Source of the DNA: Actinocrispum wychmicini
Lineage (GTDB): Bacteria > Actinomycetota > Actinomycetes > Mycobacteriales > Pseudonocardiaceae
Assembly (NCBI RefSeq): GCF_004345645.1
Contig: NZ_SLWS01000022.1
Span: 1-64,000 of the forward strand
Direction: 5' to 3'
Length of the DNA stretch: 64,000 nucleotides
The notes under the pieces: generated by a model
The model's input: the letters and a program-made list of their open reading frames with translations, nothing else
The model's database searches: none
Told to the model about the DNA's origin: nothing
Translations under genes and position numbers: made by a program
Part shown: in pieces, positions 44,249-52,787 of the stretch
Layout of the letters: each line of letters opens with the position of its first letter
How positions within the stretch are numbered: position 1 is the stretch's first letter

Positions 44249-47200
44249 ATGGCAACGTCACCTGACCAGGTCGTCGAGGCGTTGCGTGCCTCACTGCGCG
44301 AGAACGAACGGCTGCGCCAGCAACAGCAACGGTTCAGCGAACCGGTCGCGATCGTCGGCATGGGCTGCCGGTTCCCCGGTGACGTGCGGTCGCCCGCCGA
44401 CTTCTGGCGCCTGCTGACCACCGGCGCCGACGCGATCTCGGCCTTCCCGGACGACCGTGGCTGGCGCCCGGACGACCTGGCCGCCAGTCACACCCGCGAA
44501 GGCGGATTCGTCTACGACGCCACCCGGTTCGACCCGGAGTTCTTCGGGATCTCGCCGCGGGAGGCGGTGGCGACCGATCCGCAGCAGCGACTGCTGCTGG
44601 AGGTCGCGTGGGAGACGTTCGAGCAGGCCGGGATCGATCCGTTGTCCCTCAAGGGAAGCAACTCCGGGGTGTTCGTCGGGTGCAGCAACCAGGAGTACGG
44701 CGCCGGCCTGACGAACGTCCCGGAAGCCGTCGCCGGCCACCTGCTCACCGGCAACGCCGGCAGTGTCGCATCTGGACGGTTGGCATACACGTTCGGCCTT
44801 GAGGGGCCGGCGATGACGATCGACACGGCGTGCTCGTCGTCCTTGGTGGCGTTGCATCTGGCGGTGCAGGCGTTGCGGCAGGGGGAATGCACGCTGGCTC
44901 TGGCCGGCGGTGTGGCGGTGATGGCCACGCCGGCCGCGTTCCTGGAGTTCAGCCGCCAGGGTGGGATGGCTGCCGACGGCCGGTGCAAGGCGTTCTCCGA
45001 CGACGCGGACGGCGCCGGATGGGGCGAAGGCGCCGGGCTGTTGCTGCTTGAGCGGTTGTCCGACGCCCAACGCCATGGTCACCAAGTGCTTGCTTTGGTT
45101 CGTGGGTCGGCAGTCAACCAGGACGGCGCCTCCAACGGTCTGACCGCGCCGAACGGCCCTGCCCAACAGCGGGTGATCCAGGCGGCGTTGGCCAATGTCC
45201 GAATGTCAACATTCGACATTGACGCGGTCGAGGCGCACGGCACCGGGACGTCGCTCGGCGATCCGATCGAGGCCAATGCCCTAATGTCAACATTCGGACA
45301 TCGTGACCGGCCGCTGTGGCTGGGGTCGGTAAAGTCGAACATTGGACATACCCAGGCCGCCGCCGGGGTCGCCGGTGTCATCAAGATGGTCATGGCGCTG
45401 CGCCACGGGGTGCTGCCGAAGACACTGCACGTGAACCAGCCGTCGTCACATGTGGACTGGGCGGCGGGAGACGTACGGCTGCTGACCGACGAGACGCCGT
45501 GGCCCGACCGTGGTGAGCCGCGACGAGCCGGAGTGTCGTCCTTCGGCATCAGCGGGACGAACGCGCACGTGATCCTTGAGGAAGGGGAATCTCACGGTAC
45601 CGGAACGGGCGACACACCGTCCGGGAACGCGAGATACGCCGGGGTGGTGCCGTGGGTGGTTTCGGGGCGGAGTGTGGGGGCTGTTCGGGATCAGGTCGAG
45701 CGGTTGCGGGTTGTTGCTGGGGATCCGTTGGATGTGGGTTTCTCGTTGGCTTCGCGGTCGGTGTTCGAGCATCGCGCGGTTGTGGTCGACGGGGTGGCTG
45801 AGATGGGGGTGGCTCGGCGCACTCGGACGGCTTTCCTGTTCACGGGGCAGGGTGCTCAGCGGGCCGGGATGGGGCGGGAACTTTACGCGGATTTCCCTTT
45901 GTTCGCCTCGGTTTTCGATGAGGTGTGCGGGCATTTCGAGCCGGGGCTGAAGGACGTGGTGTTCGGGGATTCGGCGGGGGTGGATCAGACTGGGGTGGAT
46001 CGCACGGGGGCTCAGGCGGGGTTGGATCGGAGCGGGTTGGTTCAGCGGGAGTTGGATCAGACTGGGTGGGCTCAGCCGGGGTTGTTCGCGGTTGAGGTGG
46101 CGTTGTTCCGGTTGGTGGAGTCGTGGGGCCTCAGGCCGGATGCTGTGCTGGGGCATTCGATTGGGGAGTTCGCGGCGGCGCATGTGGCTGGCGTGTTCTC
46201 GTTGGCGGACGCGTGCCGATTGGTGGCGGCTCGCGCGCGGTTGATGCAGGCGTTGCCATCCGGTGGGGCGATGGCCGCGTTACGGGTGTCCCCGGACGAA
46301 CTCCAGTTGGATGAGCGGGTGAGCATCGCGGCGGTGAACGGTCCGTCGTCGGTGGTGATTTCCGGTGATGAGGACGCGGTGCTGGAATTGGCGGAGCGCT
46401 TCGACGGGAAACGCCTGAATGTCAGTCACGCGTTCCATTCGCATCACATGGACGGCATGATTGCGGAGTTCCGCCGGGTTGCGGAGAGTGTGCGGTTTGA
46501 GCGGGCTTCGATTCCGGTGATGGCGGCCGCCGGTGGTGACGTGTTCGACGCGGAGTACTGGGTTCGGCAGGTTCGGGACACTGTGCGGTTCCATGAGGGT
46601 GTCGAGGCGCTGAAGGCCGAGGGTGTGGGGCGGTTCGTGGAGGTCGGGCCGGGCGGGGTGTTGTCGGCTCTGGTCGACGGGGTCGCGTTGATGCGGCGGG
46701 ACCGGCCCGAGGTGCACACTTTGATGTCCGCGGTCGGTCGGTTGCATGTGGACGGATTCAGTCCGGAGTGGACGAGGGTTTTGGCCGGCGGGCAAAGGAT
46801 CGACCTGCCCACGTACCCGTTCCAACGCGAACGGTACTGGCTGGAGGACGGCTGGCGGAAACAACAGTCGGCTGTGGACGGACGGCAGTACGAGGTCAGC
46901 TGGACACCCTTCGACCTCCCCGCAACCTTGCCGGCGGGAACCTGGCTGGTCGTTGCCGCAGACGGAGACGAGACGGCCGCCGCAGTCACCCACGGTCTCC
47001 GTGCCCACGGCATTGAAGTCACCTCCGACCGGGAAGCCCAGGTCGACGGTGTGATCTCGCTCCTCGGACTACTGGCGACAGTCGAACTGTTGCAAGCGGG
47101 GATCGAGGCCCCACTGTGGTGCGTCACCCGAGGGGCGGTGTCGACCGGACCTGGTGATCCGCTGCGTGATCCCGACCAGGCCATGCTGTGGGGCCTCGGC

Positions 47201-50200
47201 CGGGTGGCGGCGCTGGAGTATCCGGACCGGTGGGGCGGGCTCGTCGACCTGCCGGCGAACGTCGACGAGCACGCGATCGCCCAGCTCTGCTCGGTGCTGT
47301 CAGGCGCCGAGAACCAGGTCGCGATCCGCAATACTGTATACAGTCGACACTTGGTTCCGGCAAAGGTTGAGCCAAAGGACGGCTGGCAGCCACACGGCAC
47401 TGTACTGGTCACAGGTGGAACAGGGGCTGTAGGCGCACATGTGGCGCGTTGGCTGGCCAGCGAAGGTGTAGACCACCTTGTCCTGACCAGTCGACGTGGC
47501 TCGGACGCGCCAGGAGCGGCGGAGCTGGCGGACGAACTGACTGGCATGGGCGTGCGGGTGTCGATCGTCGCGTGTGACGTCTCGGATCGGGAAGCCCTCG
47601 CTCAACTGCTGGCGGACGTTCCGCCTGACGCGGTGATGCACGCGGCCGGTGTACTCGACGACGGCACGCTGGATACCCTGACACCGGAACGTTTCACCAC
47701 GGTCCTGAGATCCAAAGTGGACTCGGCGAGGCACTTGCACGAGCTGACCTCGGTGCCGCTGGTGATGTTCTCTTCGATCGCGGGCACGCTCGGCTCGGTA
47801 GGTCAGGCCAACTACGCGGCGGCCAACGCCTATCTGGACGCGCTCGCCGAGTACCGCCGAGCACTGGGCTTGAAGGCGACGTCCGTCGCATGGGGACCGT
47901 GGGCCGGCGCAGGGATGGCGAAGGCTTTCGAATCCCGGCTGCGCCGTTCCGGCCTGTCGCCGCTCGATCCCGGCCGGGCCGTCCAGGCGTTGAAACAGGT
48001 CCTCGCCGCGGACGTCACCTGTCTCGCCATCGCCGACATCGACTGGAGCCGCTTCACCGACGAAGGACCGAAGCAGCGGCTGGCCGAACTACCGGTGGCC
48101 AAGCGGGAGCGGACGCTGGTGCAGCTGGTACGTAAGCAAACGGCCGCCGTGCTCGGCTATGCGGACGTGGACCGGGTGGACGTCACCAAGGCGTTCAAGG
48201 ACCTCGGATTCGACTCCTTGATGGCCGTGGAACTCCGCAACGGCCTCAGTGCCGCCACCGAACTGACGTTGCCGTCCTCGATGGTGTTCGACCACCCCAC
48301 GCCGACAGCTCTTGCCGGCCACCTGCTGGGGGAGTTGTTCGGGCACGACGCCCCGGCCCCGGCCCCGGTGGCCACGGCCGACGACGAGCCGATCGCGATC
48401 ATCGGCATGAGCTGCCGGTATCCCGGTGGTGTCCAGTCGCCGGAGGACTTGTGGGACCTGGTGGCGGCCGGCGGTGACGCCGTGTCCGGGTTCCCGACCG
48501 ACCGCGGCTGGGACATCCCCGACGGAGCGTCCTATGTGTACGAAGGTGGATTCGTGCACGACGCCCCGCTGTTCGACCCGGCATTCTTCGAGATGAGCCC
48601 ACGTGAGGCCCTGGCCACCGATCCGCAGCAGCGGCTGCTGCTGGAGGTCGCCTGGGAGGTCTTCGAACGCGCCGGAATCGCCCCGGACTCGGTACGCGGC
48701 AGCCAGACTGGAGTGTTCGTCGGCTGCGCATACCAGGGTTACGGTTCGGCCGCCGACATTCCGGCCGAGCTGCAGGGGCACGCTCTCGTCGGCAGCTCCG
48801 GCGCGGTCGCGTCCGGCCGCCTCTCGTACACGTTCGGGCTGGTGGGTCCGGCGATCACGGTGGACACCGCGTGCTCGTCCTCGCTGGTGGCGTTGCACCT
48901 GGCGGTCCGGTCGCTCAGGTCGGGTGAATGCGAGATGGCCCTGGCGGGCGGCGTGACCGTGATGTCCACTCCCGGGGCGTTCGTCGAGTTCAGCAGGCAA
49001 CGAGGACTGGCGCCCGACGGCCGCTGCAAGGCGTTCTCGGACGACGCCGACGGCACGGCCTGGGCGGAAGGTGCTGGTGTACTCCTCGTGGAGCGTCTGT
49101 CCGACGCGGTCCGCAACGGGCACCCGGTGCTGGCGGTGGTGCGTGGGTCGGCGGTGAACCAGGACGGCGCGTCCAACGGACTGACCGCGCCCAGCGGACC
49201 TTCCCAACAGCGGGTGATCAGGGCGGCACTGGCCGATGCCCGAATGTCACCATTCGACATTGACGCGGTGGAGGCGCACGGCACCGGCACCACGCTCGGC
49301 GACCCGATCGAAGCCCAGGCGTTGCTCGCGACCTACGGCCGGGATCGAGACCGGCCGTTGTGGCTCGGTTCGGTGAAGTCGAACATCGGCCACGCGCAGG
49401 CCGCGTCTGGCGTGGCGGGTGTCATCAAGGTCGTCATGGCCATGCGGCACGACATCCTGCCCAGGACCCTGCACGCCGACACGCCATCGTCCCATGTGGA
49501 CTGGACGGTGGGTGATGTCCGGTTGTTGACTGAGCCCGTTCCGTGGCCCGCTGGGCAGCGAACCCGGCGCGCGGCGGTGTCCTCGTTCGGAATCAGCGGC
49601 ACCAACGCCCACACCATCATCGAACAAGCCCCGAACACCCCCGAAGAGCCCGTCGAACCCCGCAAGCCGGGACCGTGGCTGCTGTCCGGACACAACGCGT
49701 CGGCACTGCGTGAGCAAGCCGCTCGGCTCATGTCCTATGTAGACCGCGATGACGTCGGATACTCGTTGGCAACGACACGATCCCACCTGACGCACCGGGC
49801 GGTCGTGCTCGGCGACTACAAGGAAAGCCTGCGGGCACTCGCGAAGGGCACGACGACACCCCTGGTTATCCATGGACAGGCCGGATCCGACGCCGAGACA
49901 GCGTTCCTGTTCACCGGCCAAGGCGCCCAGCGTGCTGGCATGGGTCGCGCGCTGTACGAGGAGTTCCCGACGTTCGCCGAAGTGTTCGACGAGGTGTGCG
50001 CGCGTTTCGACCGGCCGCTCAAAGACGTCGTCTTCGAAGGTCGGGACCTGGATCAGACCGGCTGGACGCAACCCGCGCTGTTCGCGTTCGAGGTGGCGTT
50101 GTTCCGGCTGGTGGAGTCGTGGGGGATCGTTCCGGACTACCTGTTGGGGCACTCCATCGGCGAACTGGCCGCCGCGCACGTCGCCGGAGTGTTCACATTG

Positions 50201-52777
50201 GACGACGCCTGCCGGTTGGTCGCGGCGCGGGGCGACCTGATGCAGGCGTTGCCGCAAGGTGGCGCGATGGTGTCCCTCAAGGCTTCTGAGGAAGAAGTCA
50301 CGCCGTTGCTGTCCGACCGGGTGAGTATCGCGGCGGTGAACGGACCGTTGTCGGTGGTGATCTCCGGAGGCGAGAGCAGTGCTCTCGCAATTGCCGAACG
50401 GTTCGAGCACAAGCGGCTGCGCGTGAGCCACAGTTTTCATTCGCCGTTGATGGACGGGATGCTGGCGGAGTTCCGGCGGGTTGCTGAAAGCTTGTCGTAC
50501 CAGACTCCGCAGCTGCCCTTGGTGTCCACAGTGACCGGTGGGTTGATGGCCGAGGAGATGTGCTCGCCGGAGTACTGGGTGCGTCAGGTCCGAGAGCCCG
50601 TCAGGTTCCTGGACGCGTTGCGCTGCCTGGAATCCGAGGGAGTGACGCGGTTTGTCGAGATCGGCCCGGACGGTGTGCTCACCGCCATGGCCCGCGACGG
50701 CCTCGACCAGGAAGCGATCACGATCCCGTTGCAGCGCAAGGACAAACCGGAACCAGACGCGCTGATGGCCGGCCTCGCCAAGCTGTACGTGACGGGGACG
50801 ACACCGGACTGGCGGGCGGTCTTCGGCCAGGGCACCCGGGTGGACCTGCCGACATACGCGTTCCAACGCGAACGGTACTGGCTGGAACCGGCCGGGCAGC
50901 CGGACGGCGGGGTGGCCGGCTGGCGCTACCGGATCACATGGAAGGCCGCTCCGGAGCCCACCGGGCGGGCGGAGGGGCGGTGGCTGGCGCTCGTGCCGCC
51001 GAACCAGCCCGAGTGGATGGCAGCGGTGGTGAGGCCGTTCGAAGTGGTGACGATAGACCCAGCGAGCGACCGAGCCACGATCGCGGAGCAGTTCAGGACG
51101 GTCACCGCCGGATCACCAGCGACTACCGGTGTCGTGTCCTTCCTTGCCGCCGACGAGCGGCCACACCCCGAGTATCCCGTTGTTCCATGCGGTGTCGCGG
51201 CCACCCAGCTGGTGGCACAGGCGTTGGGCGACGCCGGAGTCACCTCGCCGCTCTGGCTCGTCACCCAAGGCGCGGTGTCCCGGCCGGTGCAGGCGCAGAT
51301 CTGGGGCCTGGGCAGGGTGATCGGCCTGGAGCACGCCGACCGCTGGGGCGGTCTCGTCGATCTTCCGGACACAATGGACGATCACGTGATCGACCGACTA
51401 CTCGCAGTGCTCACCGGCAACGAGGACCAGGTGGCGATCCACGAGGAGGGCACGCTGGTCAGGCGGCTCGTGCCGGCGCGGCGCGGCGACAAGGTCCGTG
51501 ACTTCGTCCCGCGCGGCACTGTGCTGATCACGGGCGGCACCGGAGCACTCGGCGCGCAGGTCGCTCGCTGGCTCGCCCGCGCCGGAGCTGAACACCTCGT
51601 GCTCACCAGCCGCAGCGGGCCGGAGGCGCCTGGTGTTGACGAGTTGACCGCTGAGTTGACCGCGCTCGGCGCCCAGGTGACCGTGGCCAGATGCGATGTG
51701 GCCGACCGCGCTGACCTGACCGCGTTGCTCGCCGGTATTCCCAAGGTCAACGCCGTAGTGCACGCGGCCGGCGTGGTGCAGGCCGGGATGCTCGCGGACA
51801 CTGATCTCGGTGGACTGTCGGATGTTCTGTCCGCGAAGGTCGCCGGCGCCGCGAATCTAGATGAACTACTAGACAATGACGGTCTGGATGCCTTCGTGAT
51901 GTTCTCGTCCAGTGCGGCCACTTGGGGCAGCGGCGGCCAGGCCGGTTATGCCGCCGCGAACGCGTACCTGGACGCCCTGGCCGAGCGTCGCCGTGCCCGT
52001 GGGGTGCCGGCCACGTCGATCGCCTGGGGTGCCTGGGCGGGCGGGGGCATGGCGGCTGACGCTGACGGGTTGCGGCGCCGGGGAATACGCGCGATGGCAC
52101 CAGACCGGGCGTTGACCGCCCTGAAACAGGCTCTGGACGACGACGAGACCGGGCTGACCGTGGCGGACGTGGACTGGGCCCGGTTCGTGCCCGCGTTCAC
52201 CGCAGCCCGGCCACGTCCCCTGCTGGACGACCTGCCCGAGGCGCGACTGCCCGAAGTCGAGACACCCACGGACAATCGACTCGCGGAGCGACTGGCCGGG
52301 GTTCCGGCGGCCGAACGGCATCGCATCCTCGTCGACCTGGTCACGGCCGAAGCCGCGGCCGTCCTCGGGCATCGCACACCGGACGGTGTGGACGCCACCC
52401 GGTCGTTCAAGGAACTCGGGTTCGACTCGTTGACCGCGGTCGAGTTGCGGGACCGGCTGACCGTCGCGACCGGCTGTCCGGTGCCCGCCACGGCCGTGTT
52501 CGACCACCCCACGCCGGCCGAACTGGCGCGGGTCGTCCTGGCCGCGTTGGGCGAGCGGCAGCACGAACCTGTGCTGACCGAACTGGACAAGCTTGAGACC
52601 GCGATTTCAGCGTTTTCCCCAGATGATGACGTTCTCGGCACAGTGACCGCCCGTCTTCGGGCCATGCTGTCGAAGTTGGATGCCGACCGGCGCGAGCCGG
52701 CCGTCGCCCAGCAGCTGGCATCGGCGACGGACGACGAGATCTTCGAGTTCATCAACAAGGAGCTCGGCCGCTCGTAA
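44249..52777 (+). CDS. Modular type I PKS 4: modules 8 and 9 (2842 aa)
   Basis: Domain order: N-terminal docking helix (PDQVVEALRASLRENERLR) / KS-AT-KR-ACP / KS-AT-KR-ACP / C-terminal docking tail ending ATDDEIFEFINKELG. The ATG lies three bases after the PKS 3 stop. Its N-terminus differs in class from the LRDYL type of PKS 2, 3 and 5, matching the distinct tail of PKS 3; its C-terminus returns to the common class. AT8 carries an internal 15-bp tandem expansion (45977-46063). A TTA codon lies at 46280-46282. Confidence 0.95.
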   Translation: MATSPDQVVEALRASLRENERLRQQQQRFSEPVAIVGMGCRFPGDVRSPADFWRLLTTGADAISAFPDDRGWRPDDLAASHTREGGFVYDATRFDPEFFGISPREAVATDPQQRLLLEVAWETFEQAGIDPLSLKGSNSGVFVGCSNQEYGAGLTNVPEAVAGHLLTGNAGSVASGRLAYTFGLEGPAMTIDTACSSSLVALHLAVQALRQGECTLALAGGVAVMATPAAFLEFSRQGGMAADGRCKAFSDDADGAGWGEGAGLLLLERLSDAQRHGHQVLALVRGSAVNQDGASNGLTAPNGPAQQRVIQAALANVRMSTFDIDAVEAHGTGTSLGDPIEANALMSTFGHRDRPLWLGSVKSNIGHTQAAAGVAGVIKMVMALRHGVLPKTLHVNQPSSHVDWAAGDVRLLTDETPWPDRGEPRRAGVSSFGISGTNAHVILEEGESHGTGTGDTPSGNARYAGVVPWVVSGRSVGAVRDQVERLRVVAGDPLDVGFSLASRSVFEHRAVVVDGVAEMGVARRTRTAFLFTGQGAQRAGMGRELYADFPLFASVFDEVCGHFEPGLKDVVFGDSAGVDQTGVDRTGAQAGLDRSGLVQRELDQTGWAQPGLFAVEVALFRLVESWGLRPDAVLGHSIGEFAAAHVAGVFSLADACRLVAARARLMQALPSGGAMAALRVSPDELQLDERVSIAAVNGPSSVVISGDEDAVLELAERFDGKRLNVSHAFHSHHMDGMIAEFRRVAESVRFERASIPVMAAAGGDVFDAEYWVRQVRDTVRFHEGVEALKAEGVGRFVEVGPGGVLSALVDGVALMRRDRPEVHTLMSAVGRLHVDGFSPEWTRVLAGGQRIDLPTYPFQRERYWLEDGWRKQQSAVDGRQYEVSWTPFDLPATLPAGTWLVVAADGDETAAAVTHGLRAHGIEVTSDREAQVDGVISLLGLLATVELLQAGIEAPLWCVTRGAVSTGPGDPLRDPDQAMLWGLGRVAALEYPDRWGGLVDLPANVDEHAIAQLCSVLSGAENQVAIRNTVYSRHLVPAKVEPKDGWQPHGTVLVTGGTGAVGAHVARWLASEGVDHLVLTSRRGSDAPGAAELADELTGMGVRVSIVACDVSDREALAQLLADVPPDAVMHAAGVLDDGTLDTLTPERFTTVLRSKVDSARHLHELTSVPLVMFSSIAGTLGSVGQANYAAANAYLDALAEYRRALGLKATSVAWGPWAGAGMAKAFESRLRRSGLSPLDPGRAVQALKQVLAADVTCLAIADIDWSRFTDEGPKQRLAELPVAKRERTLVQLVRKQTAAVLGYADVDRVDVTKAFKDLGFDSLMAVELRNGLSAATELTLPSSMVFDHPTPTALAGHLLGELFGHDAPAPAPVATADDEPIAIIGMSCRYPGGVQSPEDLWDLVAAGGDAVSGFPTDRGWDIPDGASYVYEGGFVHDAPLFDPAFFEMSPREALATDPQQRLLLEVAWEVFERAGIAPDSVRGSQTGVFVGCAYQGYGSAADIPAELQGHALVGSSGAVASGRLSYTFGLVGPAITVDTACSSSLVALHLAVRSLRSGECEMALAGGVTVMSTPGAFVEFSRQRGLAPDGRCKAFSDDADGTAWAEGAGVLLVERLSDAVRNGHPVLAVVRGSAVNQDGASNGLTAPSGPSQQRVIRAALADARMSPFDIDAVEAHGTGTTLGDPIEAQALLATYGRDRDRPLWLGSVKSNIGHAQAASGVAGVIKVVMAMRHDILPRTLHADTPSSHVDWTVGDVRLLTEPVPWPAGQRTRRAAVSSFGISGTNAHTIIEQAPNTPEEPVEPRKPGPWLLSGHNASALREQAARLMSYVDRDDVGYSLATTRSHLTHRAVVLGDYKESLRALAKGTTTPLVIHGQAGSDAETAFLFTGQGAQRAGMGRALYEEFPTFAEVFDEVCARFDRPLKDVVFEGRDLDQTGWTQPALFAFEVALFRLVESWGIVPDYLLGHSIGELAAAHVAGVFTLDDACRLVAARGDLMQALPQGGAMVSLKASEEEVTPLLSDRVSIAAVNGPLSVVISGGESSALAIAERFEHKRLRVSHSFHSPLMDGMLAEFRRVAESLSYQTPQLPLVSTVTGGLMAEEMCSPEYWVRQVREPVRFLDALRCLESEGVTRFVEIGPDGVLTAMARDGLDQEAITIPLQRKDKPEPDALMAGLAKLYVTGTTPDWRAVFGQGTRVDLPTYAFQRERYWLEPAGQPDGGVAGWRYRITWKAAPEPTGRAEGRWLALVPPNQPEWMAAVVRPFEVVTIDPASDRATIAEQFRTVTAGSPATTGVVSFLAADERPHPEYPVVPCGVAATQLVAQALGDAGVTSPLWLVTQGAVSRPVQAQIWGLGRVIGLEHADRWGGLVDLPDTMDDHVIDRLLAVLTGNEDQVAIHEEGTLVRRLVPARRGDKVRDFVPRGTVLITGGTGALGAQVARWLARAGAEHLVLTSRSGPEAPGVDELTAELTALGAQVTVARCDVADRADLTALLAGIPKVNAVVHAAGVVQAGMLADTDLGGLSDVLSAKVAGAANLDELLDNDGLDAFVMFSSSAATWGSGGQAGYAAANAYLDALAERRRARGVPATSIAWGAWAGGGMAADADGLRRRGIRAMAPDRALTALKQALDDDETGLTVADVDWARFVPAFTAARPRPLLDDLPEARLPEVETPTDNRLAERLAGVPAAERHRILVDLVTAEAAAVLGHRTPDGVDATRSFKELGFDSLTAVELRDRLTVATGCPVPATAVFDHPTPAELARVVLAALGERQHEPVLTELDKLETAISAFSPDDDVLGTVTARLRAMLSKLDADRREPAVAQQLASATDDEIFEFINKELGRS
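45200..45301 (+). repeat. Short AT-rich repeat A, KS8 pair
   Basis: Palindromic copy 45200-45215, here preceded by TGTC, and second copy 45281-45301. Confidence 0.9.
45585..45640 (-). repeat. Linker repeat B, inverted, KS8-AT8 copy
   Basis: The reverse complement of the KS7-AT7 copy with a few changes, read as GESHGTGTGDTPSGNARYAG. Both strands of the element are thus used as in-frame coding sequence. Confidence 0.82.
45977..46063 (+). repeat. 15-bp tandem repeat inside AT8
   Basis: Six units, five of 15 bases and one of 12, with consensus GGG-KTG-GAT-CRS-ACK, coding for GVDQT GVDRT GAQA GLDRS GLVQR ELDQT. The last unit is the LDQTGW that every other malonyl AT here has once. The array duplicates a native segment in frame. 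Confidence 0.85.
48386..52550 (+). other. PKS module 9: KS-AT(malonyl)-KR(A)-ACP
   Basis: KS 48386-49640 with DTACSSS. One variant copy of the short AT-rich repeat is at 49241. AT about 49890-50880 with GHSIGE and HSFHS (Ser for Ala), still malonyl type. KR about 50920-52180, A-type (TWG), Tyr in GYAAAN. ACP 52310-52550 with GFDSL. Predicted unit: beta-hydroxy of the configuration opposite to modules 8 and 10. Confidence 0.92.
49241..49256 (+). repeat. Short AT-rich repeat A, KS9 variant
   Basis: A single copy with one base changed (CACCATTCG), coding for RMSPFDID. The second site in this KS has the ordinary LLATYGR codons. Confidence 0.8.
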
Positions 52778-52783
52778 GAGAGG
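52777..52783 (+). promoter_or_regulatory. Ribosome binding site of PKS 5
   Basis: AGAGAGG begins within the PKS 4 stop codon (TAA 52775-52777) and ends four bases before the ATG at 52788. It fixes the start of PKS 5. Confidence 0.75.
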
Positions 52784-52787
52784 TCAC

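Larger units (their letters stand above)
44339..48330 (+). other. PKS module 8: KS-AT(malonyl)-KR(B)-ACP
   Basis: KS 44339-45570 with DTACSSS and two copies of the short AT-rich repeat. The inverted linker element is at 45585-45640. AT about 45825-46840 with GHSIGE and HAFHS, malonyl, containing about 26 extra residues (GVDQTGVDRTG...) just before the conserved LDQTGWAQP. KR about 46890-48040 with LDD, B-type. ACP 48100-48330 with GFDSL. Predicted unit: beta-hydroxy. Confidence 0.92.
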
